64,000 nt of DNA, from positions 10,664,001-10,728,000 of the forward strand of contig OZ199840.1 in assembly GCA_964304625.1 (NCBI GenBank), written 5' to 3'. How positions within the stretch are numbered: the first letter of the stretch is position 1; every line of letters begins with the position of its first letter. The translations under genes were made by a program, and so were the position numbers. Positions 1 to 12,330 of this stretch are shown piece after piece. The notes beneath the pieces are model-generated. The model was not told where the DNA came from and ran no database searches. It saw nothing but the letters and a program-made list of their open reading frames with translations. This DNA comes from Kudoa neothunni. Lineage: Eukaryota; Cnidaria.

Positions 1-169
1 GATTGATCTAGGGAGGATGGAGATGCATCCACAATCAATTTGTTGGGGACGTACTTCTTCGGTGGTTGTCTAGAGTTGAAAGTTTAGGGTCGATCATTGT
101 TAATAGATGTGGTAGTATTTGTTGTGACGGGAATTACTTAGTTTTCTTAGATTCAGACTGAGTGACCAT
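1..169 (-). CDS. possible CDC48/p97 (VCP)-like AAA ATPase, N-terminal end only
   Basis: Two exons can be joined. ATG is at 167-169, the first exon runs to 138, a 68-nt GT-AG intron spans 70-137, and the second exon runs off the window at base 1. The joined 34-residue start is Lys-rich and then reads YVPNKLIVDAS. This resembles the PNRLIVDE segment near the N-terminus of CDC48/VCP, just before the double-psi barrel. The spliced frame stays open across the junction, which supports a real gene start. CDC48 is a hexameric ubiquitin-selective unfoldase of nucleus and cytosol. Only about 20 residues carry the resemblance and the diagnostic AAA motifs lie outside the window, so the family call is tentative. 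Confidence 0.4.
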
Positions 170-2793
170 CACCACTTGGCAAACGAAATTGTCGGCTGAC
201 TTTCACCTTCTTCGTGCTGATGTGGTGATTGTTTAATACCTTCACTTTGGAGATTTTTAAATAGTTTAATATATTCATTTGGTTCAGCTCATTTAATAAC
301 TCCATATAATCTAATCAAAGATTTTTTTAACCAACTTAGTTTAAATATTTACTTAACACTGTGATTTTTTGATAACTAATATCTCAGATTATTGGAAAAT
401 AATAAATTAAATATTTTATCGTGTGTGTTGGTGTAGGTGGATGTGTTGGTTTACGAATAGCTGGTCAACAAGATTGCACACACCATCCGTAGATAATACT
501 ATGCGCATGCTAAATTTATTAAAAATAGTTGTTTTATTTGATGTCAGGCGTTATTTATGATGGGTGTAATTTTTATTTAATGTTGCAATTTCGTACAAAG
601 TTAACTTTATGTGAATCGCTAAAGTTATATTGTATCAAAGATTCGAATTATTAAGGTTATTAACTTAACAAGCTAAATAGAATAGATAATTATCATACTT
701 GTTGCGTGAGGGTTTATTTTTTTGAAATGTTCAAATAATTTTATATCGTATGGATACGTAATAAAAAAGTAAATTATGATTATACAAATTAAATATGATT
801 ATCTACTTAGATTCTAAGCTCCATAAATGTACAAAAAAACTCATGAGACTAAGTCTTTATAAAATTAGCAACCTTGTCTTTTCTTCTTTCAGGGTGAGTT
901 TTGGCTATGAAAAATACTACTTCATATAATCAACAAAGTTAAGCCGATTCAAAAATTGAATAGCTAGTTTTATAATTTTTAATCCTCAAAATATGATTAA
1001 ATCTTAAAGATAATATTATGGAAAAAGAAAAACTTATATAGCCTGATGATTGATGATTGACACGTTATATTGGCTAATTTCTTGGACTTATTATTGGTGA
1101 ACAGTTATATCAAGGAAGTTTTTTCCTGCACATATGTGATGTGGAGAGACAAGTTCACCTTGACAGCACGATGCTCGAATAGCATCGTTAATCTTCATCG
1201 CAATAAAGATTATGTCGGCAATGTAACAGTTTACATACAAATATTAATGCCTTTAAATTATGGTTCAAATGTAGTTATATGTAAATCAACATATAGACAT
1301 TTTATTGCTGCAGACGTCGATTGCTTATTCAGTTGCAATTTACATTTTAATTATTATTGATCAGCGTAATGAATGTTTAATTGTAACTACAGCCAATATT
1401 GAAAAGCGAAAAATTGATCACGGGTGTCTTGTTTTTAATAACGATTTAGGTGAAATGTATTTATTTGTATACACAGGCCCAACGTTGTTTGCCTTATTTA
1501 TCACCATATCTGTGCAATACTCAAAAAATCAAATTTATATTTTTTTCAATTTTATTTAAAATGAACTTCATCTAAAATAATTTCCTTCACACCTGTGATC
1601 AATTTTTTTATAAAAACCCATCCCCGCAAAAGTATAATTGTCCACCCCTGGACAAGAAGAAAATATAATGTTTAGTATCATTGAAGAAATTTCAAATGAA
1701 TACGACATTGACAATGTAGCCAAGCAGAATCAAATTTCGCCAAAATGAGGTTTAAATTAAAAGATTAGATATCCCATTTGCCTAAGACAGCATAACAAAA
1801 AACGTTCAACTTGCCACTAAAATTGTACAAAACCTATGTTTAACCCTCATATACCAATATTTGGTGGAAATTGCATATAAAATTATAATTAGATAAGTAT
1901 ATTTCACAAATTTTGATATTTTTGTCGTTTTTGATGGAGTAATTTATTCGTAAAACTACTATTTCTATCCTGGGGTCAAAAACGAACCCAAACTCATTTA
2001 AAGATGAAAATTGTCGATTCAGGACCAGTGTTGAAGGATCATTAATGCTTGTGGTAATGGAAACGATAGGCGAAACTTGTTTATATGTATACTAAGGTGT
2101 CTCCACCAATGATTTGATATAATTAATCAATTCAGCCTTATTAGTCTCTTCGTTAAAAATAATGATTTTAGGACTTTTTAATTCCAATGCTCATGATTTC
2201 ATCCAAAGGGGTGGTAATCTAACTTCTTTTACATCCTCTGGTCCCAAATCTGCAATTCTGCCACAGATCATCGGATTTATTTTCCGCATAAATAAATTAT
2301 TATATAGAATCTTAACTTTATTTAATCATATCTTAAAAATGAAACATTCAATATTCACGAATACGCGATTGCGATCGAGGAAGTCGTAATTACATCCCAA
2401 ACTGAACATTTTAAATTCCATTGACATTAAATATTAAAATAATTTTACATTGGAGAACTAAACATTTGTCAGTGTTAAATTATTCTAAACGACAGCATGT
2501 GAGAGCAATTTTTTCAATATAAGTAGAAAAATAATTATCAAAAGGATACATTGTAAATGAATATTTTTTGATATCATAGTATCCAAATTTAATTCATAAA
2601 TAAAACTTTATTTTACAACAATAAATCATAAGTAGGAAATAACATTTCTATCGCTATACTATTTCTAGATCTAGGACCTAAATGAATATATTTAATGAAA
2701 ATAAACACGAAAAAAATTTAAATAACTAACCAAAATAAAACAGGGATTATACAATACAACAATCAGCGTAATCGTGTGAAACGGGTTGCCGTT
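170..2793. other. intergenic, AT-rich; no gene assigned
   Basis: The interval holds two overlapping short open frames on the plus strand (1070-1360 and 1305-1559) and one at 2162-2389. None matches a family I know and none can be extended with convincing splice sites. The first two cover about 490 bases with better amino-acid composition than their surroundings. They could be remains of a transposon gene, but that is unproven. Confidence 0.4.
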
Positions 2794-5700
2794 TCATCTG
2801 ATTGGCGGGCTGAGTCGAAGAATAGTTAAATTGTTTTCATTTTTAATATCTGAAATGTCCTGAGGGGTGAAAATAATAAGTTGGTTGGTAGGGTTTTGCT
2901 TGGAATATTCGATAAGCAGATCAAAACAAATTTTTCTATTTATAGAATCCTACGTAAACAAAAATTAAATATTAATACAGACACGTAAAAATCCACCATG
3001 AACACATCAAACTCATCCAAGCATCGAAAAGGAGTATCCATAGTCATCCAAAGTGATACTACAAAGGCCAACGTGGAAAATGACCGTTCACCGCCGGACA
3101 GACTTTTCACATCTTTTATGTTAATGGAATCGTTTCTAAGAGACATCTATAACCAATTCAATCATGCTCTCTAAGAAAAGACTGTACATTGATAATAAGT
3201 TCTTCTTTTGTGTGATCAAAATTAAGTGCGCCATCAAAGCCACGATAACCGAGAATAGAAGAGAAGTATTTCTTGAGTTTGGTGGTTAACGAGGACTGCA
3301 TAACTTCGTATTTGCGTTTGCGGACCACAAGTTGATTTTTCAAGGTCTGTTACGGGAGAAGACAAAAGTACGTAAATTAATGAGAACAATGATAATATCA
3401 ATTGTCAATTACTTCGGTGAATTCCTTCAGGTTTTCGATAGTTTTGGTGCAATCAACCAGTCGTTTGTTCTCCTTAGTGTATTCCTGTTGGAGTAGATCG
3501 GTGTCCTCAGGACTATATCATAAACATTCCAACACCATCACCAATTGAAACTACTTGATTTCTCTGGAATGTTTAAGTTTTATGGTGAGTTCATTGATTT
3601 CTTTGTCAATATCTCTTGGAGAACGTTTTGAATCTTCCGTGGATTCGCCATCAGCATTGAGCTGGACTTCTCGCTCCTGAAGAGTAGCCAACAGCGCGTT
3701 GGATCTTATTAACGACTGACCAAGCTGAGTTTTGCAGGTGGACATAGTGTTGTTGATGCTGTCGAGTTTAAATTGAAGATTTCTGATTTCGCCAGTTATC
3801 ACGTCTTCTTCCGCCTATATCACCAATATTTAACCACATTTCCATTTTCATTCTCAGTCGAAAACAAAAAATAAACATATGTAGCATTTAATGGCATATA
3901 TCTCTCATGAATTGGTTAGTTAAACAACAAACCAAGCTATAATAACTATTGTTCAAAATTTCCATTTCTATTTATTACTAAAAAATTGAATAATAAAGTT
4001 AAAATTATGATATTCACAATTTAAACATATGCCCATCCAACATTTACTAAAACTCTCTCTGTTACATATATAAATTTTATATTCGCCCCAGTTTGATACA
4101 TTTTTTACAAAAAAAGTATACAACCACTAACTTTTTAACTATAAATCCGAAATTATAATATTAAAGAGAAATTTTTCATTGCCAATTTTAATATACATTG
4201 TATTATGAAAAATACCTATAATACTCGCATACTCTGTTCATGCACTTAACTACAAAGTTTATCTTTTAGAATCTGATTTACAATAAGATCTCGACATTCC
4301 AAAGTTATTGCTTGATCCCAATAAGCTACGTAATAACGCATTAAAATGCGTTCGCAATCACATGTATTTTATCCCATCAAATTCTTCCAAGTTCGACTAC
4401 TTATCTCGTTATGTAATTATATTACTACCCTAATCTAATAGATAATGTGAATTAAGCAATAATTTTTGTGAATTTCTTATAAAATCATTTGGGTGAGTTA
4501 ATAGCACTTTTTAATTTTTAAGTTGAAACTGTTCAACAATCTCCTCCATTTTTCAACCTAATAACATTCAAAAACCTCTTCAAATTTATAACGAACGATT
4601 TCCATAATGTTTGTATTTTTTATTAGCTATAGTTGTATACAGTAGGTAACCATTTTAACGTAATCCCTTAGGGCAGGGATTCTCAATCATTTTTTTAAAA
4701 TTTATCCCCTAGATTTAGTCAAAAATTCAAATCTACTTTAAGGTTATTACTTATTTATGTATTGTTGGGCTTCATCGCTAAATAATAGAGATATTGTTTA
4801 TAGTTTTCTAGATCATTGTTCAATACTTATTCCTGAAAACACTTGAAGCATTTCTGCCAACATCTTAAATGAGTTTAATAATCCTGAATATTGCAACTCC
4901 TAAGAAATCTTGAAATAAGTAACAAACTGCATTATTCAAAAATTGTCCATACTCGACTTGGATCTCTTAATTACCCCCTGTCAACCAAAATCTACTCTTG
5001 GTTGAGAAGCTCTGCCTTAGCTTAGGGGTTTGGTAAAAACTGCATAAAACTAGCCGCCTAACCATTTGTATGCATTTTTGTCGCATAGACTATTATACGA
5101 TTTTTTTATATCGCCCTTGAAAAATAATTTAGGTAATACACATTCAATTAAAACAAAAACTGTTAAAAATTAAATGAGTTTCCATCGTTATTTTATTTCA
5201 ATGCTCTTTTTGAAACTTAGAATCTTTAATATTATTATTATCATCTGTTTTTACCTAACCTGCTCCTCAATTACACAAGATTCAGAAAATTTTAACTCCA
5301 CCCACCATTATTGGTAATTTAGAAAGGCTAACTGATCAAATAGGTAGATATAATCGTCAGAATATTCCAAATTAAATGTAATGGTTAGCAGATCAATAGA
5401 AACTTCTCGCAAAGTAACTTATATCCTTTGTAGTATACCTTCTTAAATAAAATAAAAAATCGTTTAAAGTTAAATCTATCATTTCCTGTAAAATTACAAA
5501 TTTTAATACATACGGCGCATTTAATTTTCTTGGAGTGCCTTCATAAAATTCGATTATAAAGTGTTGGTGCAGCACACACATATTTTTATTAATAAAATTC
5601 CTTAGACCGATTTAAATAATTCATACAAGAAATTCTTATGTAATTCCTCATTATACATTAAAATTCCATTCGTACGTTAATTTATGGCATGTTAAACTGC

Positions 5701-8700
5701 AATACAATAATTAGTAATTTGTGTATTGCAATTATTATTGTATGTTTATCAATGACTTAATTTTCTCGGCCATCGAGAACAAAAAACACTAATCAGCTAA
5801 TAATATCCATCAAAAAATAAATTTCAGATAAATCATATAATTATTTTTATTTATTTCATCATATTTATATTCAAATAGCCTTAAAATTCACAAAAAATTA
5901 TAAAACTAAAATAAAATATTTAATATTTTAAAGTGTGAAGCTTTTTTAGAAAATTACACAAAATTGGTTAATTACTAAATAAAAAAATCGAGCACTAAAA
6001 TGGATTTAGAGTGATTGATAATAAGTGAGATTAATTAAAAAATAGAGAAATCAGTAATGAGAAACAAAGCTGCTAATGAAAAATAGGAAATTACTTTTTT
6101 CGAGTCGAATAGTTGCTTTATACGTTCATGCTCGGAGGTAAAGCGACAAAGTTCATCTTTCAATACAACCAATTGGTCACTTAGATTAGTGATCTCTTCA
6201 GTGTGTAAATCAATCTACAGCAGACGATAAATCTTAACGACAATTTTTAAATAGAGCACATTCTGTATCATTTTATCTTTTTTTGTGGCCATATCATGTA
6301 ATTCGCTTTCCTTAACAAACAACGTGAATCACAATTATCTTAAATTTGACTATTAGAAATACAAGATCGTCAAGATTGACAGCATGTTTCTTTTTCTGGA
6401 TCTCTTCTTCCAATTCGGCGGTCTCCTAAATTCAACAAGATCAACCATCCAAATAAAGTCATCATCAAAAGTGTATACATTCTTAATTGTGAATTGTTCT
6501 CGTTTAATATTATTTATTTGTTGCGAAATGTTCGAAATTTCAGCCTGAGTGTTTTTGATGTCGTCGTTGAGTTGACGAAGTCGATTTTCAATTTGTTCAA
6601 GTGAACCACGATCTTCGTTCAATTCTTTTTCTAGCTCTCTAAAAAGTAATAATAACATTATTCATCACAATATGCTTTACTTTTTTTGGTTGTTTACATC
6701 CTCCACAATGTAACGAGGTGTGGTATGGGGGTTGGAGTAGAATCGACTGGTAGCCATTTGAAAATTGACGAGGAATTCATCACCAGACACTGTGAATGCC
6801 TGATAGTATATATCAAAATCAACTTACTAACAACACACCTCTAACAGCATACTTTAATGGTGTTTCTGGGAGGCTGTTCCAACATAATTTTCTTGGCTTG
6901 TTCAATATTTTCAATACAAAGTATTTTCTCGATCGAAACCTATCGTCGACGCACTGTATAAAACCGTATCAAATGTCTCAACTAGTCTACATGATCGATC
7001 AACAGATTGATGATAGTTGGATGAGGCGAGCGTATAAGGTCGAGCATAGTAGGATAGGTTGTAATGTTGGGTAGCTACGTGGCATTGTTGAAATACTGAA
7101 CCACTGCCTAAAAACTCTACCTTATCGTTGGGTATATCGTAAATGCGATCCTACACAATGAATGTCATCCGATTTTAAAATCAACTTTAATCTACTTCAA
7201 ATTTCATAACAATAAAATTAGGCATAAGATGTGGCATTTTATAGTAGCGCTTAGCTAAATTGATTAATGTGGTTTTATCTCTATGACTGTGAACGCAATA
7301 GGAAAGAAGTAGTTTTTTGAGAGCGGACTCAACACTAAGTGCCCATCTATTGTCCTCAACCGAAATAAGTGAACCTAAAAATGTGCACCACACCTAGTCG
7401 ATACGAACTACAATCAAATCTAACCAATAGGTCCAAGTGGTTTCTTATCAAACAATCCCTTATTGTATGCCGTCTCAATGTCATTTAATAACGCTGGTGT
7501 ATCACGAGAATACACTGTCAAATGACTGTTGCTATTGGTTAACCGATCGTATTGTTGTTCTTTCTTTTTCAGTGTGTTAAAACAATTCCTTTTATCATTG
7601 GCCAGATCGAGTTGCATCTGTTTTTTCTGGACAACATTTTTTGTTAAGGTTCGATACTGTTGATCGAACTCCTTACGAGACACCTCCAAATCATTTGATT
7701 TGGCGAGGAGTTGTTGATGCTTTTCTACTATAGCCTGGCGTTCTAACTCACGACTTTTCTCATCTCTAACCAACCACAGCTATAACATCCACCCCAACCT
7801 AATCGTGACGTATTCTACTTTGCTTTTAACGTGTGGATTTTTAGTGCAAGTTCATCATATAATTTCTCCAGTTGTTTCAATTCATTTTTAGTGTATTGTA
7901 TTCGATGCTATTAATGTAATTGTATTGGAGGTAGAAATAAAAAATTAATTTAAATAGAAATAGCATACCCTGTTGGTTGTGATGGAACCATCTATTTCAT
8001 TGTATCTTCGATTCACACCATCTTTGTCTTTCAAAAGAGATGACGTTTCGGTGGACAATTTTCGTACATCTTTTGCTATATCTTTTAGGATGGTATTTTT
8101 GGCGCTAATCTCCACCTAGTTTTACTTCAATAATTGCAAATAAAATGCAAATTTACATTTGTTTCCGATAGATTTTGTTCGTATTTAGAGACGAGCTTTT
8201 CCAGAGAGCGTTTTTGTCGATCATGCTTCTCGTATTCCTACCCACATTCAAAATGGACCAATAAAATGTTGTTCACCTTATAATCAACACTGTAGGCAGC
8301 CCATTTGAGTTGATGATTAAGATAGTTGATGCGCTCAGCTATCGCATCCATTTGAGAGTGAATTTCGAGTTTGGTTCGCAAATCATTGACGTATTTCCGA
8401 TACTGCTTGCATGATTCGATTTTCAGCAATAACGCTTTCTCACTATCGCATTGTTTCTCAATTGTTGACAGTATGCGTGACTTCATTTGGTTGAGATTGG
8501 TTGCATTCAAAAATATGCTGTATTTAGCTTTTGGATTGGAACTACTGAGAAATTTCCGACTGGTCTCCTGTGTCAACACACACACCGGATTGCACACTTG
8601 GATATTAAAATGTTCCACTATCAACTCCAAATCATCGCGCCCAGTAGAAATTATGCGTTGGTCGGATGATTTGAGTTTGTATTTGGCAGCGCTGTTAGGA

Positions 8701-9138
8701 AGAATCCGTTTCTCCACCACAATTTTTTCGCCATACAAGTCACTCTTGTAGCTGTCGACGCCGACATTTCGTAATGTGATCTCTATGGTTGAAAAACTAA
8801 ATATAACAGAGATAAGTGTTCGTTGGAGTGCACACCTATTACATCAACAACAAAATAACCTACCTACAACCAGTTTTTATTAAATCTCGCATGTTAGTCG
8901 CCCGATTAGTGTTTGATGCCTTACCACCAAGGACCAACACCAACGCGGTTAATATCGCACTTTTACCACCTAAATTTCAAATATTTCACATTCCACCTCA
9001 TATACCACACTCACTTCCGTTAGATCCAATCACAATATTCAAATTCGAATCAAAATCAACCTGTAAATGTTCATGGCACATGAAATTTCTAAGCACCATT
9101 TTTTCAATGGTTCCAGCCTCCAATTGCCAACGCTCCAT
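2794..9138 (-). CDS. SMC6: SMC6, structural maintenance of chromosomes protein 6
   Basis: Twenty-one exons join to a 1041-residue protein (human about 1090). SMC6 pairs with SMC5 in the nuclear SMC5/6 complex, an ATP-driven DNA-looping machine for recombination, replication-fork repair and rDNA stability. Walker A GSNGSGKS is at residues 38-45, encoded across intron 1. The family stretch [16 protein letters not shown] follows. Coiled coil, a hinge with YPTMLDLI and NLLIDH, and a second coiled coil come next. The C-terminal head has the signature LSGGERSFS and Walker [13 protein letters not shown], then a tail with NQLIIFTPQ. Exons (high to low): 9138-9015, 8969-8864, 8796-8277, 8237-8157, 8115-7969, 7907-7819, 7765-7425, 7374-7196, 7150-7121, 7074-6991, 6939-6853, 6799-6681, 6638-6479, 6425-6363, 6310-6260, 6214-6095, 3814-3555, 3512-3413, 3346-3188, 3146-2997, 2949-2794. 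Introns are about 38-70 nt except number 16 (2280 nt). Confidence 0.95.
4637..5830. repeat. dispersed repeat family, copy 1 (interrupted)
   Basis: Blocks shared with 57362-57510 and with about 61340-62200 occur here in the same order: GGTAACCATTTT near 4644, a TTTTTTTATATCG block near 5103, and AATTCCTCATTATA near 5641. The spacing of the last two blocks (about 540 bases) is close to that in the 61-62 kb copy (about 560). The copy is split by the hAT MITE at 4674-5014. The family is unknown and no coding capacity was seen. Confidence 0.6.
4674..5014. mobile_element. hAT-type MITE, 341 bp
   Basis: The left end reads CAGGGATTCTCAATC. The right end, read inward on the other strand, is CAGAGCTTCTCAACC, matching at 12 of 15 positions. 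The CAG start and TTCTCAA core are typical of hAT terminal inverted repeats. The flanking octamers are CCTTAGGG and CCTTAGCT (6 of 8 identical), as expected for an 8-bp target duplication that has decayed. There is no transposase, so the element is non-autonomous. It lies inside repeat copy 1 and inside SMC6 intron 16. Confidence 0.7.
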
Positions 9139-12100
9139 TGGTAAGCGTGAGTTTTTAGCTGAAAACTGTTCTAGTTAATCGCGCGAGATCAATTTGGAGA
9201 TTTTCACCAATTTGATCACTTTCAAATAATAACTTTTTTTGTTTATATTGCTTTTAAATATTTAATTTTAAATGTTTATTTCTAGGCGATCACAATAGAA
9301 ATAATTTACGTCTTAATTTATTAAAAAATAATTCGGGTACGCATGTGCACCCGAATTATTCTGATGAGGCTGATACCTCAAATTATGATAAATATCATAA
9401 ACATTATGCTTAATGTGCTTCAAAAATTATAGTTCATAATTTTGTGCAGCTTCACTTTTGTAATGTTTATATAGAGTCTTAAATATACACGAGATAGAAT
9501 GTTCGCGCCTGCTCGAACTCACTAGATTTTAATGTTTAATTCGTGAGTTTTTTAACTTTTATAATACTCTATAATTAGATCATATATTTTTTAAATTATT
9601 AGTATTATCTAAGGATAATGTTATCCCTATGCATGAAAATGAATTAATGTATTATTATTATTATTATTGTTTGCTTGAAAATTATAAATTTAGCGATAAG
9701 CCAAGATAAAAATACAACAGCATTAGAAAGAAAATGCAAAATAATGAAATATTTCGAAAATCGTCCATAAATTAACGTTAAGATAGTTACTGTGAGACAT
9801 ATCAACTATAGCAATCCTAAATGGCCTCCTCAGAAAAAGAACTAAAATTTATCTCTAATTTAAAAAAGCTTAAATCGTTTCCTATCATTGTTAGAATTGG
9901 AATTTGATTTGTATATGTCAAAATATGACACAAACCAAAATTATTAATTTTCTCAAAAATTGTAACTATGTATCACTTAATTTTTTGTATGTTGTAGAAT
10001 TTATATTCGTTTATACTATTTCAATAAAAAACATTAATTTTTCTTCTAAATTCCAAAAAAAGGGATATATGATTATTATGTGCATGCATACGCAAAAAAA
10101 TGTAAGAAGTCATTTGATGCCGCTACAGTATTTACAACCAAATTGAGACAAATCTAACCATTCAGAAAATAATGAAAAAATTATTTCAAGATTTTGTTTT
10201 GTTCTTATAAAAAATAATAATGATTTTTGTGACTCGAATATAGGTTGCACATATAAATTATATAATGTGTAAATTTATCTTAAGTCAAACTGACATATTA
10301 AAGATGGTGGAACTAAAAGTTTGAATAAGTTGTTTTGTTGGAAATTCGCTTCTTAAGTAAGATTTTCTTGTCAGTAATATATTTATAAAAATTTTCATAA
10401 TGAAATAAATGTTTTCTCTATTTCGAAAAGAAATACGGCGTGGCTATTGACACGAATCATAAGATCAAGATACAATGACTTATGGGTTGTGCGAAATCAA
10501 ATAAAAAATTATATTTTGACCAACTGGCGTACTAATTTAGTTTAATATTTGAATTAATTTGTATTGTAACACGAGACGAATTTGAAGTTTCACTAAAAAA
10601 TGTATTATGCAAAATGTTACATCTTTTTATTAAATTATAAACCAACCAATAGGTACAGATGTTGATTTTGAGGCATCATAAAGAATTCACTAGTTTTATT
10701 AATAAAAACATATTGAAAATATTCTATCTATTTTACTCTTATCAATTCAATCCACTCTCCCACTTGTAAATCAAAATCAATATTTCCACCCTTTGAGAGT
10801 ATTTATTACTTTTGAATAGAACAATCGTTATAATATTAAACAGCCAGTTTAAATAGTTTAATAGTATTCAAGGCAGACCCTATTTTTACATCAAAGATCT
10901 TAAATGTTTCAGATTTAGTGTTGGATTTATTCACTATTTATTGATAATATTTTATAATTTCAACTTATTGGATGGAGTTGAAATTTTATTACCATCTGTT
11001 GATGCACAAACCTTAATCTTCGTAGTTATGATAAAGTAATCATTAGGCACGAGCCATGATTTTCGTTGTTTTGAAGAAAATTCATTGTACATGACAAGTA
11101 AAATGCATAAAAATTATTGATATTTTAAATTTTCTAATGTCCAAATTATACAATATGTCACTCTTGTTATAAAGTTTATAGAGTACAAATTAAAAATTCT
11201 GTTTATTCATTATTTTACGTTTTATTGCGATATTCCGCACGACGTATAAGTCACTGTATGTGTAGTTTTGATTGTATTTTATTATTTTCGGCCTCGATGA
11301 TCGGTAGAGATATACCAAGAATAATTACATACAACAGATTTTATAAATAAGTTTTATAGAGCAATTATAAATAAGGATTGCCGGGATTAGAAATGAGTGC
11401 TGCGTAAGTGTAGATGTAATTTTGGCTAAAATTTTTAGTGTTAATAGAAAATTCCAAAAATATATTTATCAATTCATTTTCTCATGTGGTCAACATATTC
11501 GAAAATAAAATAACTTGGCCAACAAATAAATTTACGCAAAGTCACAAACCGCTTTGACCTCACACAGTTGTTTAAAAAATGAAAATTGTCGAAATTACTT
11601 TCTTTCCTCAATTATTTCTATAATGATAATTACGGTAACAACACTCTTAGCATTTATTATTCCGTATTTGTATCAATCTAATATCCCTGTATTGGTGCAT
11701 TCAGAATGATAAAAGAGTTGAAGATTTAAGAAGAAATTTAGAATACACATACTAAATTTCCTTATATCATAAAGTCAGAATAAGCTTTTTAAAGTTAAGC
11801 AATTAAAAATAACATTTTTGAAAATATTACGTTAAACTTTGTTGTCAAAAATTAACTACCTATGTTTGAATAACTTTCGCTTATATTTCCGTAGAAATTA
11901 AATCGTAGTCGCATAATTTTATCCTAAAACAGTACTCATTAAAGTTTAATTATCAATTAAAATACACACAAAATTTATTTAGCCTATTACGATATTTAAT
12001 ATGAATTAACATCATTATTTTTAATATATATGAAACTATAGAATTTATCTAAGATGATTCATTTAGATAAAAATCAAAACGACTTAACTTTCTTAATCCC

Positions 12101-12330
12101 ATAAACATCGTTTATCCTTCGAAAATGTCATTTATAAATATAAATTCATAGTAAAAAAATTCTCAAAACTAAAACTAATTTTCATTGCCGAAACTAAATT
12201 CGAATGTTATATTTATTGGCCACATAAGAGTAACTATATGCAGAATATTGAAAATAGATTATTATACCGAAGTTGGTCGAATAATTGCGAAGGTAAAAAC
12301 ACCTATATATTTTCATTTTATGGCCAAATA
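9139..12330. other. intergenic, AT-rich; SMC6 upstream side, PPME1 upstream side
   Basis: No open frame here looks coding. The only clear structure is a perfect palindrome at 9327-9360, about 190 bases upstream of the SMC6 start. The 80-codon frame at 9904-10146 has low-complexity composition and no splice support, and I treat it as chance. Confidence 0.5.
9327..9360. repeat. perfect 12-bp inverted repeat with 10-nt spacer
   Basis: AATAATTCGGGT is followed by a 10-base spacer and its exact reverse complement. The stem is GC-richer than its surroundings. It lies in the upstream interval of SMC6. It could be a cruciform-forming site, a regulatory dyad or the heart of an old MITE. Confidence 0.6.

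Larger units (their letters stand above)
3815..6094 (-). other. SMC6 intron 16, 2.28 kb, filled with repeats
   Basis: This intron separates the exon ending in DSKK from the exon starting AEEDVITGE. It has a GT donor at 6094 and an AG acceptor at 3815. All other introns of the gene are roughly 40-70 nt. It contains a hAT-type MITE (4674-5014) nested in a dispersed repeat copy (about 4637-5830), so its size is best explained by insertions. No coding region was seen inside it on either strand. Confidence 0.85.

Noticed and set aside
8371-9178. Long plus-strand frames over the SMC6 5' exons
   Set aside because: They are antisense shadows of clear SMC6 exons with the Walker A motif on the other strand.
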